Part shown: in pieces, positions 18,201 through 26,094 of the stretch
How positions within the stretch are numbered: position 1 is the stretch's first letter
How the letters are laid out: each line of letters begins with the position of its first letter
Source: Saprospiraceae bacterium
GTDB taxonomy: Bacteria; Bacteroidota; Bacteroidia; Chitinophagales; Saprospiraceae
Direction of reading: 5' to 3'
NCBI GenBank assembly: GCA_028279185.1
Contig: JANQSS010000188.1
Location: 1-60,000, forward strand
Length of the DNA: 60,000 nucleotides
The notes under the pieces: generated by a model
Seen by the model: the letters and a program-made list of their open reading frames with translations, nothing else
Database searches by the model: none
What the model was told of the DNA's origin: nothing
Made by a program: the position numbers and the translations under genes

Positions 18201-20096
18201 AAAAGCCTCGATAATTTATCAGCGAATTTGGTGGCTCCACAATTGCTGATCAACGCGGATAGTTTTGGCCAGTTTACACTAACAGCCAATAGTGATGGCC
18301 CAAATCAACCCGTATTTGTAGATTTACAAATGATAAAAGAGAATCAACGACTGCTTGGGCAAGCGGAAGTTATTGTGCCAAATAAGAAATTAGGTGTCAA
18401 AGGTCATATTAATTCCCAACTGACCATAGAGCAATTTCCTGCTCGCATTATAGAATACTTCGTTACAAATGGACTATCAAATACGGAAGGAACTTTTCAT
18501 GGCTCAATTACAGGTGTTGGACCGCTCAGTGATCCCAATATTTTGGGGGACATTTTTATTCCCAAATCATCTTTTAAAATTGACATTCTAGGTACGACAT
18601 ATTACATCGATAAACAAAAAGTACATATTGACTCTGAGCTTATCGATGTAAGCGGTGTAATAATCACGGACAAATATGGAAATGAGGCGCAAATATCAGG
18701 TGGATTAACACATCACAACTTGGCACAACTCGGATTTAATGCGCAATTACGGTCAGATGAAATATTAATTTTAGAGACTACTAAAGATGATAATGAACTT
18801 TACTATGGAAATTGTTTTGCTGAAGTTTCAGCTTTTTTTGATGGCACCGTACTCAAACCTGTAATATACGTAAATGCAGAAAATAAACCCAATTCTTCTT
18901 TTGTAATTAATACGGACAACGACGAGAAAAGTGGAGGGCTGGATTTTATTCTTTTCGACTTTGATACAGTATCTTCGATTGAGGGTGAGGGAAATGTGTT
19001 GACAGGGGTGGATCTTACCATCGATATGGATGTAAATCGAGAATTGGAGTTTCAAATAATTCTTGATGAGTCGACACGCGATATTATTCGAGGATCCGGG
19101 AACGGTGACATTATTTTTAAATATAGTCCGGCAGGTGAAATGTCCTTGTTCGGTGAATATGTGATTGATGAAGGAGAATACCTATTTACGTATTCTGTAG
19201 GTGGGTTGGTTCCAGTGAATAAGCCCTTTAAAATTCGCCGAGGAAGTAAGTTGCAATGGACGGATGATCCATTTGATGCAAATGTTGATATTCGGGCAGA
19301 CTATACAGTTGTGGCATCACCTTATAATCTTATTTCAGATCAAGTTGGTCAAGTTATTGCGGATGATGCAAAACGGAAAACGGACGTAGCGCTAGAACTT
19401 CTTCTTCGTGGTTCAATGTTGCAACCAGATATCAATTTTGATATTGATTTCCCGGAATTATCAGGTCAGCTGAAAAGCACAGTCGAAATCGAAGTAGAGC
19501 GATTGCGGTCTGACCAGACGGCCATGCAAAATCAAGCAGCTTCGTTAATACTCTTTCGTGACTTTGCAAATTCCAACTTGACGGCGGCTTCATCGGTAAA
19601 TGTTGTTGCCAATACCATAAGTGAGTGGTTGTCTAATCAAGTATCATATTATTTGTCTGGATTAGTTTCGCAAATAACCTCTGAGGTCAATTTTATCGAT
19701 GATATTCAATTTGATATTGGTTACCGGCTTCCTTCTGGTGAATTTTCGACTGTTGGTGCTATCGAGACTCGTAGTGAAGTTGGTATCGGCACTCGTATTA
19801 TAATGTTTGATAGGCGGCTTGAAGCTACGATTAAGGGGGACTATGTAAATAGCGAGGCAAGTAGCCAGGGTGTTCCAAGTACATATTTTAATACGAATTT
19901 TGAATTGGACTATTTACTCACTAAGGATAGGCGATGGCGATTACGTGCCTACATTATCAATGATCAAATCCAAACCGGACGCAGAACGCGAAGTGGACTA
20001 GGGGTGGCCTGGAAACGTGAGTACGATGATTTGGACGATTATCGTGATGCTATTAAGGAAATTAGAAAAAAGAACAGGACTAACACATCACGGTGA
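15219..20096 (+). CDS. tamB: Translocation/assembly module TamB (DUF490), AsmA-like lipid-transport bridge
   Basis: This very large protein of 1625 residues has one N-terminal transmembrane helix (residues about 22-43), a long stretch of amphipathic beta-strands, and a C-terminal DUF490/TamB domain with EYVIDEGEYLFTYSVGGLVP, DPFDANVDIRADYTV and a C-terminal FDIGYRLPSGEFSTVG barrel-like segment. Family members span the periplasm from inner to outer membrane and are implicated in outer-membrane protein assembly and phospholipid transport. The GTG start overlaps folP by four bases. It is convergent with aroC. No BamA/TamA-like partner is encoded in the window. Confidence 0.93.
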   Translation: MTTKKDISGVENRPSRLRRTLKRILFLLLLILLLFLVMLLLMRVPAVQQWGADRMSNYLSKKLKTEVSVDKFLINGFDDIQLRGVFIQDLEKDTLLYVRQLDANLDKPIQGLLNGLLKIEGLRLSDAYLNIQWLKDKNQNNLNELFKGPTGIIDSASYQIDTTQRIEFATEQKDQFYLLDQLELNNVRVRNFHEVKGKEEIFFIGKGELTDVEFDFKKTELKTEELWLENPSVEIRHFEYDEIRYRKLFVDPYAGFTGEFDDPFPITLTAAKLIVIGGKLKLDNYRNAPVKLTSEDQLDWDHIFVSDIEIDADSFYTNNWIFGAELNLLKAQTSSGFNIVNGEVGKIRVTEQRASLDNLLLESSMSTLQGDLTFIYKKYPDFRDFENKVRFDFYSDKSNIGINDLMTFSPALKSNPFFIDNYYESISLDGRILGYINNLRGRSLRLRIGDKLVVNGLVDVRDFTDPNKTRINFSLEELRTDMSTIRELVPNLELPNQFDKLGNLRLTGEFNGLLKDFIAFGELQTDLGSANFDMNLNFVRGVEYAVYDGKLNLINFDLGRWSGDDNLGIVNLSTSISKGRGLTKESASGQLSAIIRRFDYKGYSYNNANFSGFLEDELINGKFSITDENIDLSWEGKIDIDDSPHLDVFGDVKQLDLFALKLSDVPLYIQSRFNIDIKDLDPDKFTGEIRLNQVAIGRKLDSMVRVDSIDITSYYGMDSNKVFNINSSALTASIDGKFRVLSLPNYFINYFMKFNPSMASKLNLVAKENLPHASFNFDVAVKNSSGLMQFVAPNIDTIRDLVLTGNLNDELGFTMQGSTPSLKVDNAILQNVQLFASADGPYTNLVVSHDGMSIGKVNLAPLTVFADLEQDTMYYVLNEVDFESFVDQINIEGKIYVYEDLWQTQLYNSQLQIFGEDWAISDKNFLRFGADKLMVRNLDLSHNDEFIKIKSINDDKGIVVNLQDLPLSKINGLINYDKLNFDGLLSGAVNAPSLKSLDNLSANLVAPQLLINADSFGQFTLTANSDGPNQPVFVDLQMIKENQRLLGQAEVIVPNKKLGVKGHINSQLTIEQFPARIIEYFVTNGLSNTEGTFHGSITGVGPLSDPNILGDIFIPKSSFKIDILGTTYYIDKQKVHIDSELIDVSGVIITDKYGNEAQISGGLTHHNLAQLGFNAQLRSDEILILETTKDDNELYYGNCFAEVSAFFDGTVLKPVIYVNAENKPNSSFVINTDNDEKSGGLDFILFDFDTVSSIEGEGNVLTGVDLTIDMDVNRELEFQIILDESTRDIIRGSGNGDIIFKYSPAGEMSLFGEYVIDEGEYLFTYSVGGLVPVNKPFKIRRGSKLQWTDDPFDANVDIRADYTVVASPYNLISDQVGQVIADDAKRKTDVALELLLRGSMLQPDINFDIDFPELSGQLKSTVEIEVERLRSDQTAMQNQAASLILFRDFANSNLTAASSVNVVANTISEWLSNQVSYYLSGLVSQITSEVNFIDDIQFDIGYRLPSGEFSTVGAIETRSEVGIGTRIIMFDRRLEATIKGDYVNSEASSQGVPSTYFNTNFELDYLLTKDRRWRLRAYIINDQIQTGRRTRSGLGVAWKREYDDLDDYRDAIKEIRKKNRTNTSR

Positions 20097-20112
20097 ATAA
20101 GGGCTTAGCGGC

Positions 20113-21192
20113 TTATAAGGTATCCAGTCTGCGTGCTAATAAAAAGTCGGCTAACACCAAGGCAGCCATAGCCTCCACTATTGGTACAGCTCGTGGTACG
20201 ACGCATGGATCGTGCCTTCCGGAAATTTGAACTTCCGCAGATTTATGTGCCGAATCGATCGTTCTTTGTTTCTTTTTTATGCTAGAGACAGGCTTAAAAG
20301 ATGTATTAAAAAGTATCGGCATTCCGTTTGTCAAACCACCTTGTATGCCTCCACTATTATTACTCACTGTACGTATATTGTTGTTTTCATCGGTGTAAAA
20401 AACATCATTGTTTTCGCTACCTTTTTTGGAGGCGCCATCAAATCCGCTGCCATATTCAAATCCCGAACATGCGTTAATACCTAGCATGGCAAATGCGAGT
20501 CGAGCCTCAATTTTGTCATATAACGGGCTACCAAGTCCGGCTGCAATTCCATTAATTCGACAATGAATTACACCTCCGCACGTATCACCTTCTTCCTTGC
20601 ATTTCAAAATATATGCCTCCATTTGAGACGAGACTTCTACATCCGGACATCGTACATTAGATTTTTCAATTTCCTCTGGTGAATAATCAGACAGCCTGTT
20701 CATGGATATGTTGCCTATTTTTGACGTGTACGCCTGAATGGCAATACCGTTAAGCGCCAAAAATTGTTTTGCCACGGAGCCCGCTGCGACCCTACACGCC
20801 GTTTCTCGTGCTGATGAACGGCCTCCACCTCGATGATCCCGAATTCCATATTTCATCGAATAGGTATAATCGGCATGAGAGGGTCGATATACATTTTTTA
20901 GTTTGTCGTAATCTTTACTCCTGGCATTTTTATTTTTAATAAAAATATTAATTGGTGCGCCAGTAGTTTTTCCATCCAGTATTCCTGATGTTATCTGTAA
21001 CCTGTCCGGTTCATTGCGTTCTGTGCTCAGTTTAGATTGACCTGGTCGCCTTCTTCCCATTTCATGCAGTATAGCTTCTTCGTCAATCATCAACCCTGCC
21101 GGACAACCATCGATTATCACACCTATTCCGAGGCCATGTGATTCACCATATGTAGTAATTCTAAAAAATCGACCAAACGTATTAAAGCTCAT
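20113..21192 (-). CDS. aroC: Chorismate synthase
   Basis: This enzyme converts 5-enolpyruvylshikimate-3-phosphate to chorismate, the last common step of aromatic amino acid and folate precursor synthesis, using reduced FMN. The 359 residues contain the three signatures: GESHGLGIGVIIDGCPAG near the N-terminus, RDHRGGGRSSARETACRVAAGSVAK in the middle, and SGRHDPCVVPRAVPIVEAMAA near the C-terminus. It is convergent with tamB (16-base gap) and 25 bases downstream of the BNR-repeat gene on the same strand. folP lies close by in the window; both serve folate synthesis, but no shared operon exists. Confidence 0.97.
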   Translation of the reverse strand: MSFNTFGRFFRITTYGESHGLGIGVIIDGCPAGLMIDEEAILHEMGRRRPGQSKLSTERNEPDRLQITSGILDGKTTGAPINIFIKNKNARSKDYDKLKNVYRPSHADYTYSMKYGIRDHRGGGRSSARETACRVAAGSVAKQFLALNGIAIQAYTSKIGNISMNRLSDYSPEEIEKSNVRCPDVEVSSQMEAYILKCKEEGDTCGGVIHCRINGIAAGLGSPLYDKIEARLAFAMLGINACSGFEYGSGFDGASKKGSENNDVFYTDENNNIRTVSNNSGGIQGGLTNGMPILFNTSFKPVSSIKKKQRTIDSAHKSAEVQISGRHDPCVVPRAVPIVEAMAALVLADFLLARRLDTL

Positions 21193-21217
21193 GGATGTAT
21201 TAATTTGAACCTGTATA

Positions 21218-22882
21218 TCATTTTAATTTTACAATACGATAACCCCACAGTACGTCTTTTTTATCGGTGGCCGTACAAATATAGATGCCCGCTGGAAGAT
21301 GGCTAATTGCAATTTCGACCATGCGATTTGATGAATTAGATGTTGTGATAGTTGAATTGTCTACAACAATATTCCCGTACACATCTGAGACGTAATAAGA
21401 AAGATTTTTATAATGGCCGCTGTTTGAAACATAAATCTTATTTTTTGCTGGATTCGGATACACTTTAAAATGTAAGTGAGAAGAGTAATCTTTGGTGGAA
21501 ACAATTCCTGAATTAATTCTACCGTAATACACATCCTGTTCTCCATTGAACGTCGCTGCCCAAGCTAAATCAGCTCCGTCATTGTCCGACACCATATGAA
21601 AATAATCACCCATCTTGTTTTGATTAGGCCAACCAAGATGAGGGTCGAAGGCCTCTTCAACGAGAATCTCATTCTCAGCCCAGTTATTTCCACCGTCTTC
21701 AGAATATGTGTAATACAATTGGGACAAAAAGGTTCCGGGATTCGCCCTTGTGTCTAGCCAAACAACATCTATTCGACCATTTGGCGCGACTGACATTGTA
21801 CCAAACCATTGCCAATTATCACCTGGATCGTCATTCAAGCGTTTAGGGTTCTCCCAAGTTTCACCAGCGTCTTCACTCTTGGCAAACATGATGTCCAGTG
21901 GATCATTTCCTTCAACAGAAACCGATCCTAAAACGTAAACATTGTCGTCTAACCCATTTCCACCACGGTCTGCATCAATCCAAAGCTGCCCAAGGAGACC
22001 TGCAGGATTTGGCGAGTTAGAGACGAAAGCCCGCGGTCGTTCGATCAAGAGATCACTAGCTATGTTTAAATCAAATGTGAGGTGTTCGCTTGGGTTCATG
22101 GCATTAGAAGAACGGAGATAGCTCCCAACTCCAATGATATGTAACCGACCTGAAGCGTCTACTGTCAATGTACCCCACCTGGGACGCCCGGGAAGGGAGT
22201 AACAACTGTCATAAGTGAGGTTGTCATCGAGCGACCTCGTTAACGCACCACCGCATTTGCTGAAATCTGGGTTCCAATTGAGGTATATGGGGTTTGGTTC
22301 TTGCCCGCTAAACCGGTCTACAGTCATCCATTGCTTGTCACCACCAAAGGCGAAAGTTCCGTCGTCCCAGGTTCCGACGTCATCAGATGAAAATTGTGTG
22401 CAATCGAAGTCTGCACTCAAGCTGTTATAGTAAAATGTTCCATCTGCCGACACGGCCAATACCGGGTCGGATCGAAATACCCCAGGATCAATTACAGATG
22501 CCGCGGCCCAAGAAATGCCGCCATCAGTTGAATAGCCATGCCCCGCTTGCCTGAAATTATTTGATATGGTATCAAATTGACGCCAACCAATATATAGTAT
22601 TAATGGATTGGTAGGGTTCACAGCAATTGAAGGTTCATTGGCCGCATCACCAATGATGTTCAATCCGTTATTATCGATGTTCACTTGTGTATAGAAAAAT
22701 CGCTCATTCCTTCCAACTCGCGCTTTTGATCTTGGCATAGCGGCACGATCGACATACGTGTATAAATCCTGCGGTTGTTCGGCATAAACACCGTCCGACG
22801 TTGTATCTTGGGCCACCATCTCAACAGAAAAGAGGGCTACAGTTAATACTAAGACTGTGTGTATGAAGGATGAACTATTCAT
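21218..22882 (-). CDS. Secreted BNR/sialidase-fold protein with T9SS sorting tail
   Basis: This 554-residue exported protein has an N-terminal signal peptide (LVLTVALFSVEMVAQ), a six-bladed propeller with Asp-box motifs (YSTDGGISWAA, KSEDAGETWENP, YSEDGGNNWAE) and a C-terminal T9SS type A domain starting near FKVYPNPAKNKIYVSN and ending GYRIVKLK. Asp-box propellers occur in sialidases and many non-enzymatic binding proteins. No sialidase FRIP motif or arginine triad could be placed with confidence, so glycosidase activity is doubtful. It is expected on the cell surface or released. The start is divergent from mutS2, with 156 bases between them. Confidence 0.85.
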   Translation of the reverse strand: MNSSSFIHTVLVLTVALFSVEMVAQDTTSDGVYAEQPQDLYTYVDRAAMPRSKARVGRNERFFYTQVNIDNNGLNIIGDAANEPSIAVNPTNPLILYIGWRQFDTISNNFRQAGHGYSTDGGISWAAASVIDPGVFRSDPVLAVSADGTFYYNSLSADFDCTQFSSDDVGTWDDGTFAFGGDKQWMTVDRFSGQEPNPIYLNWNPDFSKCGGALTRSLDDNLTYDSCYSLPGRPRWGTLTVDASGRLHIIGVGSYLRSSNAMNPSEHLTFDLNIASDLLIERPRAFVSNSPNPAGLLGQLWIDADRGGNGLDDNVYVLGSVSVEGNDPLDIMFAKSEDAGETWENPKRLNDDPGDNWQWFGTMSVAPNGRIDVVWLDTRANPGTFLSQLYYTYSEDGGNNWAENEILVEEAFDPHLGWPNQNKMGDYFHMVSDNDGADLAWAATFNGEQDVYYGRINSGIVSTKDYSSHLHFKVYPNPAKNKIYVSNSGHYKNLSYYVSDVYGNIVVDNSTITTSNSSNRMVEIAISHLPAGIYICTATDKKDVLWGYRIVKLK

Positions 22883-22954
22883 TAAAGAAAAATTTGCAAG
22901 TTATACAAGTTGGCTTAAGTAAAGTAGGCTAAATATATTTAGAATAATTTGATG

Positions 22955-22982
22955 ACAAGTCAAGTGATATTTAATGACTTGT
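22955..22982. promoter_or_regulatory. Inverted repeat between divergent BNR-protein and mutS2 genes
   Basis: ACAAGTCA (22955-22962) and TGACTTGT (22975-22982) are perfect 8-base inverted arms separated by 12 bases. The position, in the shared upstream region of two divergent genes, would suit an operator. This could also be chance, since no second copy was found in the window. Confidence 0.3.
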
Positions 22983-23038
22983 AGTCATGAAACTGAGTTT
23001 CGATTTAACACAGAAAATATGATTCATAGAAGTTAATT

Positions 23039-25429
23039 ATGCCAAACCCGATGCATATTTACCCGGATAACGCACTGGAACAATTGGATTTTTATCGATT
23101 GCTTCGTTCCATGGCAGATTTTGCTGCCGGTATGCCCGGTAAAAGACTCATTGAAGAAATTAGGCCGGTTTCGAAAAAAGAGGAGATTCTAATTTCATTA
23201 TCACGGCATCAGTTTTTTTTATTGGAATTAGATGAGGGACGATATCTACAATTAATCGAATATAATGAAATCGAATCTCTGCACCATGCGCTTGAAATAG
23301 AAGGATTTGTTTTGACAAAGAAGTCTTTTCTGGCGTTGCGTCAATCTTTGGATAATGCAGTTAACATAAATAACTATTTCGATAAAGCATTGGAATCGGA
23401 CGATGTCACACGCGTGCCCTTTAACAGATTTTCAGACCTGTCAGCATTGCGCAAGAGCTTGCACAATGCCATTGACGAATCAGGAGAAATTCTTCCACAG
23501 GCATCTGAGGAACTAATGGCTATTTCAAAAAGAATTGCTAAAAAGCAATCGGAAATAACGTCTGTTTTTGAAAAATTTGCAAAACAGTATCGCTCTCAGG
23601 GGCTATTAAGTGAAATTGGCGAAAGCTATCGAAATGGTCGGCGCGTTCTCGCTTTACCAACTGAGAATAAGCGTAAAATATCGGGAATAATCCATGGTGA
23701 ATCGGAGTCAGGTAAAACGGTTTTTATAGAACCACAAGCGGTCACTGAAGTAAATAATGCACTTTTTAGTCTGGAGCAAGAAAAACAAAGGGAAGAGTAT
23801 AAAGTCTTACAAAGATTAAGTGATGAATTAAGGATTTATGGGCCACAAGTAATAGAAACGGTTGAATTACTTGCTTTAATAGATAAGTATTATGCTTGTT
23901 CAGTGTATTGTTTTAAGCGAGGGTTTTCAGTTGCTAGGCAGGATGACAGAGTGGCATTGCATGTAATAGAATCTTATCATCCGCATCTTGAAGATCACCT
24001 TGTGAAGGAAAATAAAAAAGTAGTCAAGAATAGTTTAGTATTACATGGTCAGAATAAAATGTTATTGCTTAGCGGACCAAACGCAGGCGGTAAGTCCGTG
24101 TTGCTAAAAACAATTGCAATAAATCAACTCTTATTTCAATGTGGATTACCCACGCCGTGTGATCAAGAATCTAAATTTTTTGTGTTCAAAAAATTAGCAC
24201 TTGACATAGGTGACAATCAATCGATTGAAGATGACCTCAGCACGTATAGTTCTCATTTGGAGCATATGCGTAACTTCCTGGAAATGTGCGATAGATCTAC
24301 ATTATTATTAATTGATGAATTTGGCACGGGGACCGATCCACGCGTAGGCGGAGCACTTGCTGAAAGCATATTACATCAATTTGTCAAACGCGGAAGTACT
24401 GCTATCATTACGACGCACTACTCTAATTTGAAATCCTATGCGCATAAAATGAAAGGAATTGTTAATGGCAGCATGAGTTTCGATATGGAAAAACTACAAC
24501 CTACGTACAGCGTTCAAGTAGGGAAGCCAGGAAGCTCTTTTGCATTTGAAATCGCTGAACGCATGGGTTTACCTAAACAGATTATAGCTCAGGCAAGAAA
24601 GAAGGCAGGTAATCAAGTCTATGAAATGGAAAAGTTGCTGAGTCAGCTTATGCATGAAAAAGAAATAATTGCTACAAAAAAAGTTGAAATTCAAAAACAG
24701 GAGCAAGAATTAAAAAGACTTACTTCTTCTTATACCGAATTAAAATCAAAACTTGATATCCAACGAAAGAAATATAAAGCTGAACGGAAGGAAGAATTGG
24801 CACGCTTACGTGCCGAAAATGTTCGGGAACTTGAAAAAAAGTTGAATGAGTTTAAAAAACTTGCTGAAACGGAAGAGTCTATTCAGGCCGAGCTTGAAGC
24901 ACAAAAGGATAAACAAGTGGAAGAGATAAAATCTGCAAAAACGCTTCACGAGGAGGCCTACAGATTAAGTGGAGAATGGGTCAATCGTGATGATTTGAAC
25001 ATTGGTGACTACGTTCAGATAAGAGAAACGGATTCAATGGGCAAAATACTCGGGTTAGAGAAAAAGGTGGCGCGTGTCGCGGTAGGCGCATTGTCGGTGG
25101 ATGTCCCTTATGAAAGCTTGGTTAAGGCATCGAATCCAATAGAAATAAAATCGCAACGGAGTATCCAGTATTCTCGTCCGAATACAACTATCCCTTCACG
25201 TCTGGACATTAGAGGGATGTCCTTTAAGGAAGCAAAGGAAGTACTCGTGAAGTACTTTGACGATGCGCTTGTTCGTCATATGCATCAAGTTGAAATATTA
25301 CATGGTCGCGGTAATGGCGTATTGCGAAAGCTGGTACGCCAGGTTGCGAGAGATTATAAAGAGGTAAGTGAATTGAGGCATCCAGAAGAGGAAGCTGGGG
25401 GTGAGGGCATGACCATCATACGCTTTTAA
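23039..25429 (+). CDS. mutS2: MutS2-family ATPase with C-terminal Smr endonuclease domain
   Basis: A 796-residue DNA/ribosome-associated ATPase shows the MutS core and clamp regions, then the ABC-type ATPase with Walker A GPNAGGKS (residues 346-353), signature DDLSTYSSHLEHM, Walker B LLLIDEFGTGTDP and the H-loop IITTHYSNLK. A long Lys/Glu-rich coiled coil (residues about 520-640) leads to the KOW-like strand region and the Smr domain (LDIRGMSFKEAKEVL and VEILHGRGNGVLRK). No mismatch-recognition domain I is present, as expected for MutS2. Family roles are suppression of recombination and rescue of collided ribosomes. It stands alone as a single gene. Confidence 0.96.
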   Translation: MPNPMHIYPDNALEQLDFYRLLRSMADFAAGMPGKRLIEEIRPVSKKEEILISLSRHQFFLLELDEGRYLQLIEYNEIESLHHALEIEGFVLTKKSFLALRQSLDNAVNINNYFDKALESDDVTRVPFNRFSDLSALRKSLHNAIDESGEILPQASEELMAISKRIAKKQSEITSVFEKFAKQYRSQGLLSEIGESYRNGRRVLALPTENKRKISGIIHGESESGKTVFIEPQAVTEVNNALFSLEQEKQREEYKVLQRLSDELRIYGPQVIETVELLALIDKYYACSVYCFKRGFSVARQDDRVALHVIESYHPHLEDHLVKENKKVVKNSLVLHGQNKMLLLSGPNAGGKSVLLKTIAINQLLFQCGLPTPCDQESKFFVFKKLALDIGDNQSIEDDLSTYSSHLEHMRNFLEMCDRSTLLLIDEFGTGTDPRVGGALAESILHQFVKRGSTAIITTHYSNLKSYAHKMKGIVNGSMSFDMEKLQPTYSVQVGKPGSSFAFEIAERMGLPKQIIAQARKKAGNQVYEMEKLLSQLMHEKEIIATKKVEIQKQEQELKRLTSSYTELKSKLDIQRKKYKAERKEELARLRAENVRELEKKLNEFKKLAETEESIQAELEAQKDKQVEEIKSAKTLHEEAYRLSGEWVNRDDLNIGDYVQIRETDSMGKILGLEKKVARVAVGALSVDVPYESLVKASNPIEIKSQRSIQYSRPNTTIPSRLDIRGMSFKEAKEVLVKYFDDALVRHMHQVEILHGRGNGVLRKLVRQVARDYKEVSELRHPEEEAGGEGMTIIRF

Positions 25430-26015
25430 GGTAATTGAGGTAATTACTGAAGTCGCCTGGTGTCCGCTGAGAATTCAAAATTACGATGCTTGCTTCGAAC
25501 TGGTATGAATGTCTGGATAGATTGTATTATGAATAAAATCTGTGACGAGTGGTGACCTATGAACAGTTTTTAGAATTAATGGACTAAGCTGTTATTATCC
25601 AAGTAATCTTATCTGTGGAAACGAAAACTTAAAAGCTAAAATAGAGTAGGGGTAATTGACTAAAATTAATATTGTGAAAAGTGATCCAAGCGAGATCTTT
25701 CGGTTGTTTTGTTAGGTATTTTGATATCGCAATTTGGTACATCCTATGAAAGTGAAAACGTCGTTCAATACGGCTTCGGTTCGGATAGGCAGTTGACGTT
25801 TGAGTAAATTCAAAGAGTAAAGCAATCCGATTCTAATTTATCCGTTAATAATAATTTTATTGAATATTTCGAAAGCGATGACAATGCTTCAAGTGAACGG
25901 GGAGCAAAATACAATTATTGAATCAACAGATTGGTGGAGTGTTTTCACACTATAAAATTGAAGTATGGAATTCCGCATACAATAATTCCTACTCAAGATT
26001 CTTAATATAGGCTGG
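25430..26015. other. Intergenic region without an intact gene; possible decayed 5' end of a gene
   Basis: No intact frame was found. One stretch (25685-25807) is open for 40 codons without a start codon, directly after TGA. It encodes a hydrophobic, signal-like segment (SVVLLGILISQFG) followed by ENVVQYGFGSDRQLTFE. The QYGF...L-TF spacing recalls the mature N-terminus of the propeller kinase at 48582 (FEQYGFTEGLPHTF). A GAGTAGGGGTA sequence lies at 25644-25654, just upstream. Further frames to about 25990 are interrupted by stops. A decayed kinase fragment is possible but unproven. Confidence 0.35.
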
Positions 26016-26053
26016 AAAAAAGAGGTCTACCATTTGTTAATGATAGACCTCTT
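26016..26053 (-). terminator. Intrinsic terminator of the M1 peptidase gene
   Basis: On the minus strand a perfect 10 bp stem AAGAGGTCTA/TAGACCTCTT (26044-26053 pairing with 26020-26029) with a 14-base loop is followed by a six-T run (positions 26021-26016). It lies 42 bases after the M1 peptidase stop codon. The form is that of a classical rho-independent terminator. Confidence 0.85.
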
Positions 26054-26094
26054 GTTGAATAATACTATTTTATGTTTCTTTAAACTACGGATGT

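Noticed and set aside
21218-22882. Calling the BNR-repeat protein a sialidase
   Set aside because: Asp-box blades alone do not prove sialidase; the arginine triad and FRIP motif could not be placed.
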